Notes: a model not told the origin generated them from the sequence alone. Positions 17,839-26,420 are shown, counted from the first letter of the stretch. The stretch: 49,599 bases of DNA from JAJFVC01 sp039698075 (GCA_039698075.1 JBDKTJ010000115.1:1-49599); one strand, 5' to 3'. Numbers and translations are program-made.

Positions 17839-17867
17839 CCCTCCCTTTGCCCCCGGGCCAGCGTCTC

Positions 17868-20800
17868 ATGTTCAAGCCTGTCGAAAGCTCCGTTTCCTTC
17901 CCAAAACTCGAACAACAGATCATCCAGTTCTGGAAACAAGGGAAGATTTACGAAAAAACGCTGGCCGCCCGAAGCCAGTCGCCCTCGTTCGTTTTCTATG
18001 AAGGTCCGCCAACGGCCAACGGACTGCCCCATCCGGGTCACTGCCTCACCCGCTCGATTAAGGATCTTTTTCCTCGCTACAAAACGATGCGGGGATATTT
18101 ATGCCGTCGCAAGGCGGGCTGGGACACCCACGGACTGCCGGTCGAAGTGGAGGTCTGCAAAGAACTCGGCATCCACTCGAAAGAAGAAATTGAGTCCTAC
18201 GGCGTCGAGCCGTTCATCCGAAAGTGCGTCGAAAGCGTCTTTCGATACACCCAGCAGTGGGAGCATCTGACCGAGCGGCTCGGTTTTTGGATCCACCTGT
18301 CCGAGGCGTACGTCACTTTCCACCAGAGCTATGTGGAAAGCGTCTGGTGGGCGTTGAAAACCCTGTTCGATCGGGGGCTGCTTTACCAGGGCCACAAAAT
18401 CGTCTGGTGGTGGGCCCAAGGAGGCACCGCGCTGAGTTCCGGCGAGGTGGGCCAGGGCTATCGCGAGGTGGCCGATCCGAGCGTGTACGTCAAGTTTCCG
18501 CTGGTCGACCAGCCGCTTGACGCCTCGCAAAAGGTTTTGCAGGACGCCGACCTGCTGGTTTGGACCACGACGCCCTGGACGTTGCCGAGCAATCAGTTTG
18601 CGGCGGTCAAGCCCGACTTGGACTATTCGGTCGTCGAGGTCGAGGGCGAGCCGCGTCGGTTGGTGCTCGCTTCGGCGCTGGTCGAAACCGTTCTGGCCAA
18701 GGCGGGCAAGCGATTTCACGTCACGGCCACGTTGCCAGGCGAAAAACTGATCGGACTGCGCTATCTGCCGCCGTTTTCATTCTATTACGATCGCGACGGC
18801 CAAAAACAAGGCGCGTTGAAACAAGGCGGCCGTCAACACCTTGCGTGGCGCATCGTGCCGGCCGATTTCGTCACGACCGATTCCGGCTCGGGCATCGTGC
18901 ATCAAGCGCCGGCCTTCGGCGAGGTCGACTTCGACGTGCTGCAGGCGGAGATCTCGCGATTCGTCGACGGCGAGGGGCCCGAGTTGATTTGCTCGGTGGC
19001 GTCCGACGGCCGATTCACCGCCGACACGCCCGCCTATCAGGGTCGTTGGGTTAAAGACTGCGACCGCGACATCACCCGCTGGCTGAAGGATCAAAAAAAA
19101 CTGTTCCATCAAGAGCAGTATTTGCACGACTACCCGTTCTGCTGGCGTGCCGACGAAGACCCGTTGATCCAATACCCTCGCAAAAGCTGGTTCATCCGCA
19201 CCACGGCGATCAAGGACAAGATGCTGGCCAACAATCGCTGCATCCACTGGTTGCCGGAGCACATCAAGGACGGGCGTTTTGGCAATTTTCTGGAGACGAA
19301 CGTCGATTGGGCCCTGTCGCGCGAACGTTACTGGGGCACGCCGCTGCCGATTTGGGTTTGCGAAAAGACCGGCTATCAGGAGGCGATCGGCTCCTACGAC
19401 GAACTGCTGCAAAAGCCGGGCGTCTCGGGCATGGACGTTTGGGAAAAAGCCAAGCAAAACGATCCGACGCTGCCCGACGATTTGCGGGTGCACAAGCCGT
19501 ACATCGACGCAATCACCTACGACTCGCCCAAAGCGCCGGGCGCTCGGATGCGCCGCGTGTCCGAGGTGATCGACTGTTGGTTCGACTCCGGCGCGATGCC
19601 GTTCGCCCAGTGGGGCTATCCGAACAAGCCGGGCTCGCACGAACAGTTTGCCGGCCAGTTTCCGGCCGACTTCATCAGCGAGGCGATCGACCAGACCCGC
19701 GGCTGGTTCTATAGTCTGCTGGCCATCAGTACGTTGCTGTTCGCGGAGGACGAGGCCAGCGAAGAAAAAAAGCCCTTCCCCCATCCCTACAAAAATTGCG
19801 TCGTTTTGGGCCTGATGTTGGGCGAAGACGGCCAAAAGATGTCGAAGAGCAAGCGGAACTATCGCGAGCCGAACGAGATTTTCGATCGTTACGGGGCGGA
19901 CGCCTTGCGGTGGTATTTCTTCGCCAATCAGCCGCCGTGGACTTCGATTCGCTACAACGAACAAGCCATCAAGGACTGCATTCCCGAGTTCTTGTTGCGG
20001 CTATGGAACGTTTATAGTTTCTTTGTGATCTACGCGAACATCGACGGATTCGATCCGGCGTCGGAGCTTTTGGGACCCGTCGGCCAGCTTGGCCCCGGCC
20101 CGTTGTCAAAAGGCAAAACGTCGATGCCCGTCTCGACGCGGCGTCAGGTCGACCGTTGGATTCTGAGCGAGTTGAACCGGACGATCGCCGCGGTGATCGA
20201 ACGGATGGACGTTTTCGACAATTACGGGGCGTGCCAGCACTTGAACGAGTTCGTCGACGCGCTCTCCAACTGGTTTGTCCGGCTGAGCCGCGATCGATTT
20301 TGGAGCGCCGAGCGTTCGCGCGACAAGGCCGACGCCTACTGGACGCTGTACGAATGCCTGCTGACGGTCTCAAAGCTAATCGCGCCGTTCACGCCGTTTT
20401 TGGCCGAAACGATGTGGCAAACCCTGGCCGTGGCCGCGTTCGCCGATCGTCCCGAGTCGCAGCGGCCGCCGGTGAGCGTCCATCTGTGCGACTATCCGAC
20501 GCCCGACGCAAATCGGATCGACCAGCAACTGTCCGAACGAATGGCGCTGGCCCGCGAGGTGGTGTCGTTGGGCCGCAGCGCGCGGATGGGCGCGAAGCTG
20601 AAAGTGCGTCAGCCGCTGAGCAGGGTCGAGGTGGTCATGGCCGACGACGCGCACAAGTCGTGGCTCGAAGAACACTCCGGCATGATTTGCGACGAACTGA
20701 ACGTGAAGCGAATGGAATTCACCACGCAAGGCGCCGAATACATCACGTACAGCGTGCTGCCCGACTTGAAAAAACTCGGGCCGAAGCTCGGCAAGCGGTT

Positions 20801-21275
20801 GCCGGCGTTGCGCAAGGCGTTGGCCGCGGCCAATGGCGACCGACTGATGGCCGCGATGCAAGCCGAGGGCCGCATCACGCTCGACTTGCCCGACGGACCG
20901 GTGATGCTCGACGGCGATGAAATTCAAGTGCGTCTGCAAGCCAAGCCGGGCTGGGCGGCCGCTCAAGGTCGATCGACCGTCGTGGTGCTGGCGACCGAGC
21001 TGACGCCGGACCTGATCCGCGAAGGGCTCGCCCGGGACCTGGTCCGAGCCATCCAAGACCGCCGCAAGGAGCTGGGCTGCGAGTTCACCGACCGGATCGC
21101 AATCGGTCTGGTCACCGAGTCGCCCGAGTTGAAGGCGGCCGTCGAGCAGTTCGCCGATTCCATTCGCGGCGAGACGTTGGCGACCGAGCTGAAGTTTGCA
21201 CCGCTGCCGAACGTCGAGCCGCTGTCGGTCGAGGTGGCGGATTTTGCGGCCGAGTTGTATGTGTGCGTCAATTGA
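17868..21275 (+). CDS. ileS: Isoleucyl-tRNA synthetase
   Basis: 1135-aa class I aminoacyl-tRNA synthetase. Signature 1 is GLPHPGHCLTRSIKD (HPGH at 55-58 in place of HIGH) and signature 2 is KMSKSKRNY (657-661). An editing (CP1) domain lies between, with the TTTPWTLPSNQ stretch that contacts misacylated tRNA. The long C-terminal part and the motif context resemble the longer, eukaryote-like type of bacterial IleRS rather than the E. coli type; this is judged by eye. ATG 17868 is nearest the conserved N-terminus; an in-frame TTG at 17847 is less likely. Confidence 0.97.
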   Translation: MFKPVESSVSFPKLEQQIIQFWKQGKIYEKTLAARSQSPSFVFYEGPPTANGLPHPGHCLTRSIKDLFPRYKTMRGYLCRRKAGWDTHGLPVEVEVCKELGIHSKEEIESYGVEPFIRKCVESVFRYTQQWEHLTERLGFWIHLSEAYVTFHQSYVESVWWALKTLFDRGLLYQGHKIVWWWAQGGTALSSGEVGQGYREVADPSVYVKFPLVDQPLDASQKVLQDADLLVWTTTPWTLPSNQFAAVKPDLDYSVVEVEGEPRRLVLASALVETVLAKAGKRFHVTATLPGEKLIGLRYLPPFSFYYDRDGQKQGALKQGGRQHLAWRIVPADFVTTDSGSGIVHQAPAFGEVDFDVLQAEISRFVDGEGPELICSVASDGRFTADTPAYQGRWVKDCDRDITRWLKDQKKLFHQEQYLHDYPFCWRADEDPLIQYPRKSWFIRTTAIKDKMLANNRCIHWLPEHIKDGRFGNFLETNVDWALSRERYWGTPLPIWVCEKTGYQEAIGSYDELLQKPGVSGMDVWEKAKQNDPTLPDDLRVHKPYIDAITYDSPKAPGARMRRVSEVIDCWFDSGAMPFAQWGYPNKPGSHEQFAGQFPADFISEAIDQTRGWFYSLLAISTLLFAEDEASEEKKPFPHPYKNCVVLGLMLGEDGQKMSKSKRNYREPNEIFDRYGADALRWYFFANQPPWTSIRYNEQAIKDCIPEFLLRLWNVYSFFVIYANIDGFDPASELLGPVGQLGPGPLSKGKTSMPVSTRRQVDRWILSELNRTIAAVIERMDVFDNYGACQHLNEFVDALSNWFVRLSRDRFWSAERSRDKADAYWTLYECLLTVSKLIAPFTPFLAETMWQTLAVAAFADRPESQRPPVSVHLCDYPTPDANRIDQQLSERMALAREVVSLGRSARMGAKLKVRQPLSRVEVVMADDAHKSWLEEHSGMICDELNVKRMEFTTQGAEYITYSVLPDLKKLGPKLGKRLPALRKALAAANGDRLMAAMQAEGRITLDLPDGPVMLDGDEIQVRLQAKPGWAAAQGRSTVVVLATELTPDLIREGLARDLVRAIQDRRKELGCEFTDRIAIGLVTESPELKAAVEQFADSIRGETLATELKFAPLPNVEPLSVEVADFAAELYVCVN

Positions 21276-21300
21276 TCCCCCGTTGCTTAAGAAGTATAAT
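21272..21300 (+). promoter_or_regulatory. Strong candidate promoter of hicAB, overlapping the ileS stop
   Basis: TTGATC (21272-21277), 17-nt spacer and a perfect TATAAT (21295-21300). The -35 box includes the ileS stop codon. Only three bases separate the -10 box from the hicA start codon, so transcripts from the normal +1 would begin at or inside the start codon. Confidence 0.6.
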
Positions 21301-21303
21301 GGA

Positions 21304-21558
21304 ATGAGCGGCAAGGAAAAGCTGTTGTCCCAGATTTGCAGCGGTCGAAGCGACGCAAACATTGCCTTTGCGGATTTGTGCAATTTGCTTCTTTCTCTTG
21401 GGTTTGTGGTTCGCACGCGAGGAAGTCATCACTTGTTTCGAAAAAACGGCATCCCGGAAAAGATCAACCTTCAAAAGGATGGCAACAAAGCCAAACCTTA
21501 TCAAGTGCGGCAGGTTCGGCGTATGATCTTGCAGTACAAGTTAGGGGAGCCGTTGTGA
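21304..21558 (+). CDS. hicA: HicA family toxin (type II toxin-antitoxin)
   Basis: 84-aa mRNA interferase of the double-stranded RNA-binding-like HicA fold. Visible are the N-terminal helix GKEKLLSQI, FADLCNLLLSLGFVVRTRGSHH (split here as LCNLLLSLGF and RTRGSHHLF) with the catalytic His of the G-S-H motif (residues 40-43), and the C-terminal KAKPYQVRQVRRMILQYKLG helix. Somewhat longer than the 60-aa minimal HicA, as in the common SDANI-type subfamily. The stop overlaps the hicB start by one base (TGATG). The start codon lies directly after the promoter -10 box with no room for a ribosome site. Confidence 0.93.
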   Translation: MSGKEKLLSQICSGRSDANIAFADLCNLLLSLGFVVRTRGSHHLFRKNGIPEKINLQKDGNKAKPYQVRQVRRMILQYKLGEPL

Positions 21559-21767
21559 TGGACAAATATGAGGTCATCATTTCCTGGAGCGATTCGGACC
21601 AGGCGTTTATCGCTGAAGTGCCGGAGCTTTCCGGCTGCATGGCGCACGGCGCCACCCACGAGGAAGCGCTCGTCAACGTGAAAGACGCCGTGCAATTGTG
21701 GTTGGACACCGCCCGGGAGTTCGGCGATCCGATTCCCGAGCCCAAATTTTTTTTTGCACGACCATAA
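21558..21767 (+). CDS. hicB: HicB family antitoxin
   Basis: 69-aa short HicB of the UPF0150-like fold: KYEVIISWSDSDQAFIAEVP, ELSGCMAHGATHEEAL, NVKDAVQLWLDTARE. It lacks a C-terminal DNA-binding domain, so operon autoregulation would need another element. The ribosome site AGGGGAG (21542-21548) is good, in contrast to hicA. The 3' end has a run of nine T (21747-21755) encoding three Phe residues, a potential slippage site. Followed at once by a strong intrinsic terminator. Confidence 0.93.
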   Translation: MDKYEVIISWSDSDQAFIAEVPELSGCMAHGATHEEALVNVKDAVQLWLDTAREFGDPIPEPKFFFARP

Positions 21768-21788
21768 AGTGACACGATGTCACTTTTT
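21766..21788 (+). terminator. Intrinsic terminator of hicAB
   Basis: AAAGTGACA-CGA-TGTCACTTT is a perfect 9-bp stem with a 3-nt loop, beginning in the hicB stop codon and ending in a five-T run. It isolates hicAB from purN. Confidence 0.7.
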
Positions 21789-21842
21789 AATGACTTCAAG
21801 CCTGCCGAACAGCGCAAAAGACACGATTCAGGAATTCATGGC

Positions 21843-22475
21843 ATGGCATCCCATCCCTTTCGCATCGCCGTCTTGATATCGGGCGGGGGCACGACGCTGA
21901 AAAATCTGATCGACCGCATCCGCGACGGACGGCTGCCCGTCGAAATCGGATTGGTCCTGTCGAGCAGTCCGACCGCCCGGGGTTTGCGGTTCGCCGCCGA
22001 CGCCGGACTCGAAAGCGCCGTGGTCGAGCGAACGTCGTTTGCCGATCAAAACGCGTTCAGCCGGGACATTTTCGATCGCTGCCGCGCGGCTCGAATCGAT
22101 CTGGTCGTGCTGGGCGGTTTTTTGAAACGGCTGACCATTCCCGACGACTTCGCCAATCGCGTGGTGAACATCCATCCGGCGTTGATTCCGTCGTTCTGCG
22201 GCGAAGGTTTTTACGGTCATCGCGTGCACGAGGCCGTGCTTGAGTTCGGCGCGAAGTTGAGCGGCTGCACCGTTCACTTCGCCGACAATCAATACGATCA
22301 CGGCCCGGTGATCGTTCAAAAATCCGTGCCGGTCCTGGACGACGATACGCCCGAGACGCTGGCCGCCCGGGTGTTCGAGGCCGAATGCGAGGCCTATCCC
22401 GAGGCATTGCGATTGATCGCAACCGGCCGCGTGACGGTCGAAGGCCGCCGGGTGCGAATTCGCCCTGGGAAATAG
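21843..22475 (+). CDS. purN: Phosphoribosylglycinamide formyltransferase
   Basis: 210-aa enzyme that transfers a formyl group from 10-formyl-tetrahydrofolate to GAR in purine synthesis. The phosphate loop is ISGGGTTLKNL, the catalytic triad is seen as NIHPALIPSF (Asn109, His111) and HFADNQYDHGPVI (Asp152), and LGGFLKRL is the folate-side helix. Length is standard. ATG 21843 is preferred over in-frame 21777, which falls inside the terminator hairpin; an AGGA ribosome site lies about 9 bases upstream. Confidence 0.93.
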   Translation: MASHPFRIAVLISGGGTTLKNLIDRIRDGRLPVEIGLVLSSSPTARGLRFAADAGLESAVVERTSFADQNAFSRDIFDRCRAARIDLVVLGGFLKRLTIPDDFANRVVNIHPALIPSFCGEGFYGHRVHEAVLEFGAKLSGCTVHFADNQYDHGPVIVQKSVPVLDDDTPETLAARVFEAECEAYPEALRLIATGRVTVEGRRVRIRPGK

Positions 22476-22497
22476 CGGAACGACCTCGGCCCACCCC

Positions 22498-22527
22498 TTG
22501 ACCCTCAATTCCCCTCGGGGGTATGAT
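22498..22527 (+). promoter_or_regulatory. Candidate promoter of the STAS/RsbW pair
   Basis: TTGACC (22498-22503), 18-nt spacer, TATGAT (22522-22527), each five of six to consensus. Transcript start near 22534 gives a leader of about 64 nt before the STAS gene, which has an AAGGAG ribosome site. Confidence 0.5.
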
Positions 22528-22597
22528 GGCTCGTGGCCCTAACGGTTTCGATAGGCGCCCCGTGGAGTTTTGGGACTGCGTGGAAGGAGATTTTCTG

Positions 22598-22951
22598 ATG
22601 ACCGCGTACCGGCGCTTGGACGTTACCGAGGTCGGCGGCGTGACGGTGGTCCGTTTTCGCGACCGCAAGATCGTCGAGGACATCAACATTCAGCAACTTG
22701 GTCAAGAATTGTTCCAGTTGGTCGAAGCAGACAACTGCAATCGGCTTCTGTTGAACTTTTCGTCCGTCGAGTTTCTTTCCAGCGCGGCGTTGGGCAAGCT
22801 GATCACGTTGGACAAGAAAATGAAAGCGCACGGCGGCGCGCTCAAGCTGTCGAATATTCGTCCCGAAATCTACGAAGTGTTCGCCATCACCAAGCTGAAT
22901 CGCCTGTTCGACATCCAAGACGACGAAGCCGACGCACTGGCGGCGTTCTGA
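22598..22951 (+). CDS. STAS-domain anti-sigma factor antagonist (SpoIIAA/RsbV-like)
   Basis: 117 aa, one STAS domain. The regulatory loop reads NFSSVEFLSSAALGKL; one of the two Ser at about 61-62 is the expected phosphorylation site that the partner kinase modifies. Unphosphorylated STAS protein binds the RsbW-like kinase and frees its target. The next gene, 35 nt downstream, encodes that kinase. No sigma-B/F-type sigma factor gene adjoins them, so the output target is unknown. Start fixed by AAGGAG 8-9 bases upstream of ATG 22598. Confidence 0.92.
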   Translation: MTAYRRLDVTEVGGVTVVRFRDRKIVEDINIQQLGQELFQLVEADNCNRLLLNFSSVEFLSSAALGKLITLDKKMKAHGGALKLSNIRPEIYEVFAITKLNRLFDIQDDEADALAAF

Positions 22952-22986
22952 ACCAAGCGGGACCTCGCGGGCCCCGTCGGAAAATC

Positions 22987-23415
22987 ATGTCGACGTCCGA
23001 CGCGAACTGGACCTGGCAATGCGACGAGATCATTCCGAACGATCCCGTGATCGGACGCCGGCTCTTGGACGATCTGCTCCGACGGCTTGAGTCGCAGCAC
23101 TGGGCGCGCCGCGACGTTTTCGCGGTCCATCTGGCCGTCGACGAAGCCCTGATCAACGCCATCCATCACGGCAACGCGTTGGACCATTCCAAACACGTTC
23201 GGTTCTGCTGCCGGATTTCGCCCGAAAAAGTCCGCATCGAAATCACCGACGAGGGCCCCGGTTTCAATCCCGACTCCGTGCCCGACCCCACTGATCCATC
23301 GCACCTCGGTTGCCCCGGCGGACGCGGCGTGATGCTCATGCGGGCGTTCATGTCCCATGTCGAATTTCCAAAACCCGGCAACTGCGTCGTTCTCGAGCGA
23401 ACCCGTCGCGGTTGA
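22987..23415 (+). CDS. RsbW/SpoIIAB-like anti-sigma serine kinase (HATPase_c_2)
   Basis: 142-aa GHKL-fold ATPase. The N box is DEALINAIHHGN (residues 52-63), the G1 box DEGPGFNPDSVPDP and the G2-like glycine loop GCPGGRGVMLMRAF. It lacks a sensor or histidine-phosphotransfer domain, as expected of the switch kinase that phosphorylates STAS proteins and sequesters a sigma factor or other partner. Follows the STAS gene and is probably co-transcribed. Confidence 0.9.
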   Translation: MSTSDANWTWQCDEIIPNDPVIGRRLLDDLLRRLESQHWARRDVFAVHLAVDEALINAIHHGNALDHSKHVRFCCRISPEKVRIEITDEGPGFNPDSVPDPTDPSHLGCPGGRGVMLMRAFMSHVEFPKPGNCVVLERTRRG

Positions 23416-23585
23416 CCGGACCTGTTGTTCTCTTTCACCAAAAATCTCTGCAGAAGAACCACGAAAGCGTCCACGCTGAAACGTCCGCAATCGCCCGAAC
23501 ACGAACCCGTTTGCATCCGGTCGTGTCCATTTTCTCGGTGAGGACGTGCGACGGACCTCGCCGAAAAACCCATGCTTGACCGGCC

Positions 23586-24257
23586 ATGAGTGCACCAACC
23601 ACAGACAACCCACAGCCCCCGTTTTGGCCCGCGTCCGATCGCCTCGACGATTACCTGGCCGATAGCGACGTGATCGACGGGCACGCCGTGGACATTGTGT
23701 CGCTGGTCAACCGCCTGACGGCCGACGGCGGCTCGGAGGTGGATCGGGCCCAACGCCTTTTTGGGTGGGTGCGCGACAACATTCCTCATTCATGCGACGT
23801 CCGCCACCAAACGTTGACCTGCAGGGCGAGCGACGTTTTGCGGCTGCGGACGGGCATGTGTTTCGCCAAATCGCATCTACTGGTCGCCATGCTCCGAGCC
23901 ATCGGCATTCCCGCCGGGTTTTGCTATCAATGGCTTCGATACAACGAACAGTCCGCCGACATGATTCTTCACGGATTTTGTGCGGTGCATCTAAAAAGTC
24001 TCGGGCGGTGGGTGCGCGTCGATCCCCGAGGCAACAAACCCGGCGTCGACGCACAGTTTCGATTGGACCGAGAGCAGCTTGCTTTTCCAACCAACCCGGC
24101 CTTGGGCGAAGCGATCTGCCCGGTGATTTTCGCCGAGCCGTTGCCCTGCGTCGTAAATTGTCTGACCACGGCCGCGTCGGTCGACGAAGCGCTCGCACGG
24201 TTGGTCGCCGCCGGCAAGCCGCCCGAGTTTTGTCCGAACTGTTGCGCCAAGGCGTGA
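23586..24257 (+). CDS. Transglutaminase-like domain protein
   Basis: 223 aa. The papain-like triad is visible: Cys92 in LRTGMCFAKSHLLVAMLRA, His135 in FCAVHLKSLG and Asp146 in WVRVDPRGN. The fold matches bacterial transglutaminase-core proteins, which act as cysteine proteases or amidases; the substrate is unknown. No signal peptide, so cytoplasmic. The C-terminus ends with a CPNCC cluster that might bind metal. Six nt separate it from the DUF1330 gene, suggesting one operon with it and the methyltransferase. Confidence 0.88.
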   Translation: MSAPTTDNPQPPFWPASDRLDDYLADSDVIDGHAVDIVSLVNRLTADGGSEVDRAQRLFGWVRDNIPHSCDVRHQTLTCRASDVLRLRTGMCFAKSHLLVAMLRAIGIPAGFCYQWLRYNEQSADMILHGFCAVHLKSLGRWVRVDPRGNKPGVDAQFRLDREQLAFPTNPALGEAICPVIFAEPLPCVVNCLTTAASVDEALARLVAAGKPPEFCPNCCAKA

Positions 24258-24263
24258 ACCGAT

Positions 24264-24572
24264 ATGGCCGTTTATGTGATCATCGAGATTTCCGTCCGCG
24301 ATCCGGCCGCAAAAGCCGACTACGCAAAGTATGTCGAACAAGTCCGTCCGATCGTCGAACAACACGGCGGACGCTATCTGGCCCGAGGCGGCGCGATGAC
24401 GCCGATCGTCGGCCAGTGGAATCCCGAACGAATCATCCTCATCGAGTTTCCGTCGGCGGACCATGTGCGGCGATGGTGGGACTCGCCCGAGTATCAGGCC
24501 ATCGTCGGCCTGCGCGAAAACGCAACCACCGCCCGAGCGATTCTTGTGGAGGGATGCGATGAGCCCGTGTGA
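24264..24572 (+). CDS. DUF1330 family protein (dimeric alpha/beta barrel)
   Basis: 102-aa complete DUF1330 protein. It begins MAVYVIIEISVRDPAA, then YAKYVEQVRPIVEQHGGRYL, and ends with FPSADHVRRWWDSPEYQAI and a short tail: the ferredoxin-like EthD/ABM-type fold. Its biochemical role is not established. The 3' end overlaps the methyltransferase gene by 14 nt. Confidence 0.9.
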   Translation: MAVYVIIEISVRDPAAKADYAKYVEQVRPIVEQHGGRYLARGGAMTPIVGQWNPERIILIEFPSADHVRRWWDSPEYQAIVGLRENATTARAILVEGCDEPV

Positions 24573-25293
24573 AAACGAACCGACCGGCGGCCGGCCCGTT
24601 TGGCAATGGAACGAAATGCAGCAAGTCGGCACCGACTACGCCGACGTGGCCGAGGTGGCTCGGTACGAACGGCGCATGGGCCAGTTTCGCAATCTGGCCG
24701 CCGAGGACGCCGCCATTTTAGACCTTTTGGAGTTGCCCAAGGGCTCTCGCATTTTGGAGATTGGCACGGGCACGGGCCATTTTGCGTTGGCCGCGGCTCA
24801 GGCCGGCTACCGCGTCAGGGCGTTGGACATCTCGCCGGCGATGCTGCAATTCGCCCAACAGCGAGCCCAAGCGGCGGGCGTGACCGACGTCGAGTTTTGC
24901 AAGGCCGGTTTTCTGACGTTCGCGTCCGACCCGGCCGAGTTCGACGCCGCCGTGTCGGTGGCCGTGCTGCACCACCTGCCCGACGTCTGGAAAGCCGTGG
25001 CGCTCTGCAAGATCCATCGCGCGCTGAAACCCGGCGGACGTTTTGTCTTGCGCGACGTGGTTTTTTCGTCGAAAGACCGCGACCCTCGCCGTCAGTTCGA
25101 CGCCGTCGTTGACGCGGCGCCGCCCTCGATGCGTCCCGAGTTCACCGTCCACATCGCCAAGGAATACAGCACGTTCGACTGGATCATGGAGGGACTGCTG
25201 ACGCGAGCCGGGTTCACGATGGAACAGGTCGTCGACGCCCAAGCCCCGTTGCTCCAGTATCTTTGCCGGGCCGCCGAACGTCCGGACGACTAG
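24559..25293 (+). CDS. SAM-dependent methyltransferase, class I
   Basis: 244 aa. Motif I ILEIGTGTGHFALAAAQAG (residues about 65-83) binds SAM; ALDISPAMLQFAQQ is the acidic ribose-binding motif, VAVLHHLPDVWK motif IV and LKPGGRFVLRDVVF motif V. It is of the UbiE/methyltransferase-11 type. The substrate cannot be assigned; it may relate to the co-transcribed transglutaminase-like and DUF1330 genes. ATG 24559 lies inside the preceding gene, giving a 14-nt overlap. Confidence 0.88.
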   Translation: MSPCENEPTGGRPVWQWNEMQQVGTDYADVAEVARYERRMGQFRNLAAEDAAILDLLELPKGSRILEIGTGTGHFALAAAQAGYRVRALDISPAMLQFAQQRAQAAGVTDVEFCKAGFLTFASDPAEFDAAVSVAVLHHLPDVWKAVALCKIHRALKPGGRFVLRDVVFSSKDRDPRRQFDAVVDAAPPSMRPEFTVHIAKEYSTFDWIMEGLLTRAGFTMEQVVDAQAPLLQYLCRAAERPDD

Positions 25294-25327
25294 GGTGGAT
25301 TCATTCTCGCTGTGGCGTGTTGGGCGC

Positions 25328-25356
25328 CATGTCCACGCTTGTCGTGGGCATGTTTT
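25328..25356 (+). terminator. Intrinsic terminator after the methyltransferase gene
   Basis: CATGTCCACG-CTTGT-CGTGGGCATG forms a 10-bp stem with a single G-U pair and a 5-nt loop, followed by TTTT. It sits between convergent genes and lacks a T-run on the minus side, so it should serve the plus strand. Confidence 0.65.
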
Positions 25357-25397
25357 CCCGAAAAATCATCGCATGGCCACGCACAAGCAAGAGCGAT

Positions 25398-26378
25398 CTA
25401 GTTCCCGATCTGAAATATTGCAGTCACGTTGCAGTTGAACTGCAACACGCTCGGGTTGGCGCTCATGGCTTCCGGTTCCGTTTTGTCGGATCGGTCGGCC
25501 GCCAACATTTGTTGCAGGAAGTTGTTCTCGTTGAAGGAGACGTAGCCGGCGAAACCGTTCCGCCCGACTTCGTTTTGCCCGGAGCACGCGCCGGCCACAC
25601 TGAGCAGGTTGCCTCGGGCCACGCCGGCCGTCTTGGCGATCTCGTCCGCCTTCTGTTGGGCGTTGCGAAAGGCCTCGGTCATCGCCCGATCGCGTTCCGC
25701 CTTCGACAATGTGGCAACGTACATGAAATGCGCCTCGCCCGGTTGTTCCTGCTGCTCGCCGCCGAACTGCGGGGCCATCTGATTCGCTTCCTCCGCGAAC
25801 TCAGCCTCCTCCGGCGAAGTGGCCTCGAGCTCCTTCACGCCCGCCAAATCCGCCGCTTTGATCTTCTCCTGAATGTCCTGAGCTTTGGTCAACATCCGTT
25901 CGAACGATTCCGACTCCAACGCCCATTGCGCCGTAAGCGTGGCCGAGACGGTCACCGTTTGCGGCGTCTGGAGCCCCTTCGGGACTTTCTTTCCGCGGGC
26001 CCGCATCTGCGCCATGACCATGGCCTCGATCTGACGTTTCCGGTTCGATTGGGTGGCCGACAAGGCAGGAGGACCGAAGACGATCGATTTTTTGTCGACC
26101 TTGAGGGCTTCGAGTTGGGCGGCGGCCGCCTCGCAACGTTCCTTGAGCTTTGTCAGGGCGTCCTCAAGCGTCTTGCCCTTGGCCAGCAACTGCATGTACA
26201 AACGCAATTGGGTGGGCTTTCGCTTGACCGTTGCCGTGCCAACGGCGCTGATCCCCTGTTTGCCCGACGCCTGCAACATCGCAATCTCAAGGCCTTGTCC
26301 CAATTGGGCCTGAGCCCCTCCGGGAAGAAAAGCCGCCAGAGACAGCACGACCAGACCCATGAATTTTTTTCGCCACAT
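25398..26378 (-). CDS. Exported SIMPL-domain (DUF541) protein
   Basis: 326 aa. Signal peptide MWRKKFMGLVVLSLAAFLPG ends at an AQA cleavage site near residue 24. The mature part shows the SIMPL pattern: ISAVGTATVKRKPTQLRL at the start, QTVTVSATLTAQW in the middle, and the helix AFRNAQQKADEIAKTAGV near the end. SIMPL proteins are periplasmic or outer-membrane-associated; their function is not settled. An insertion of about 50 acidic residues (SPEEAEFAEEANQMAPQFGG) is unusual. ATG 26378 is preferred over 26396 because of an AGGA ribosome site 8 bases upstream. Last gene of the MoxR operon, 42 nt after the thioredoxin-HEAT gene. Confidence 0.85.
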   Translation of the reverse strand: MWRKKFMGLVVLSLAAFLPGGAQAQLGQGLEIAMLQASGKQGISAVGTATVKRKPTQLRLYMQLLAKGKTLEDALTKLKERCEAAAAQLEALKVDKKSIVFGPPALSATQSNRKRQIEAMVMAQMRARGKKVPKGLQTPQTVTVSATLTAQWALESESFERMLTKAQDIQEKIKAADLAGVKELEATSPEEAEFAEEANQMAPQFGGEQQEQPGEAHFMYVATLSKAERDRAMTEAFRNAQQKADEIAKTAGVARGNLLSVAGACSGQNEVGRNGFAGYVSFNENNFLQQMLAADRSDKTEPEAMSANPSVLQFNCNVTAIFQIGN

Positions 26379-26420
26379 GATGGATTCCTTCGACAAAGAA
26401 AAAGATCGCGTTGGTGGTTT

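Noticed and set aside
17720..17867. T-box riboswitch upstream of ileS
   Set aside because: No AGGGTGG-type antiterminator sequence and no terminator hairpin with T-run before ileS.
23536..23563. 8-bp hairpin between the RsbW-like and transglutaminase genes
   Set aside because: Followed by A residues on the plus strand and no T-run on the minus strand; not a convincing terminator.
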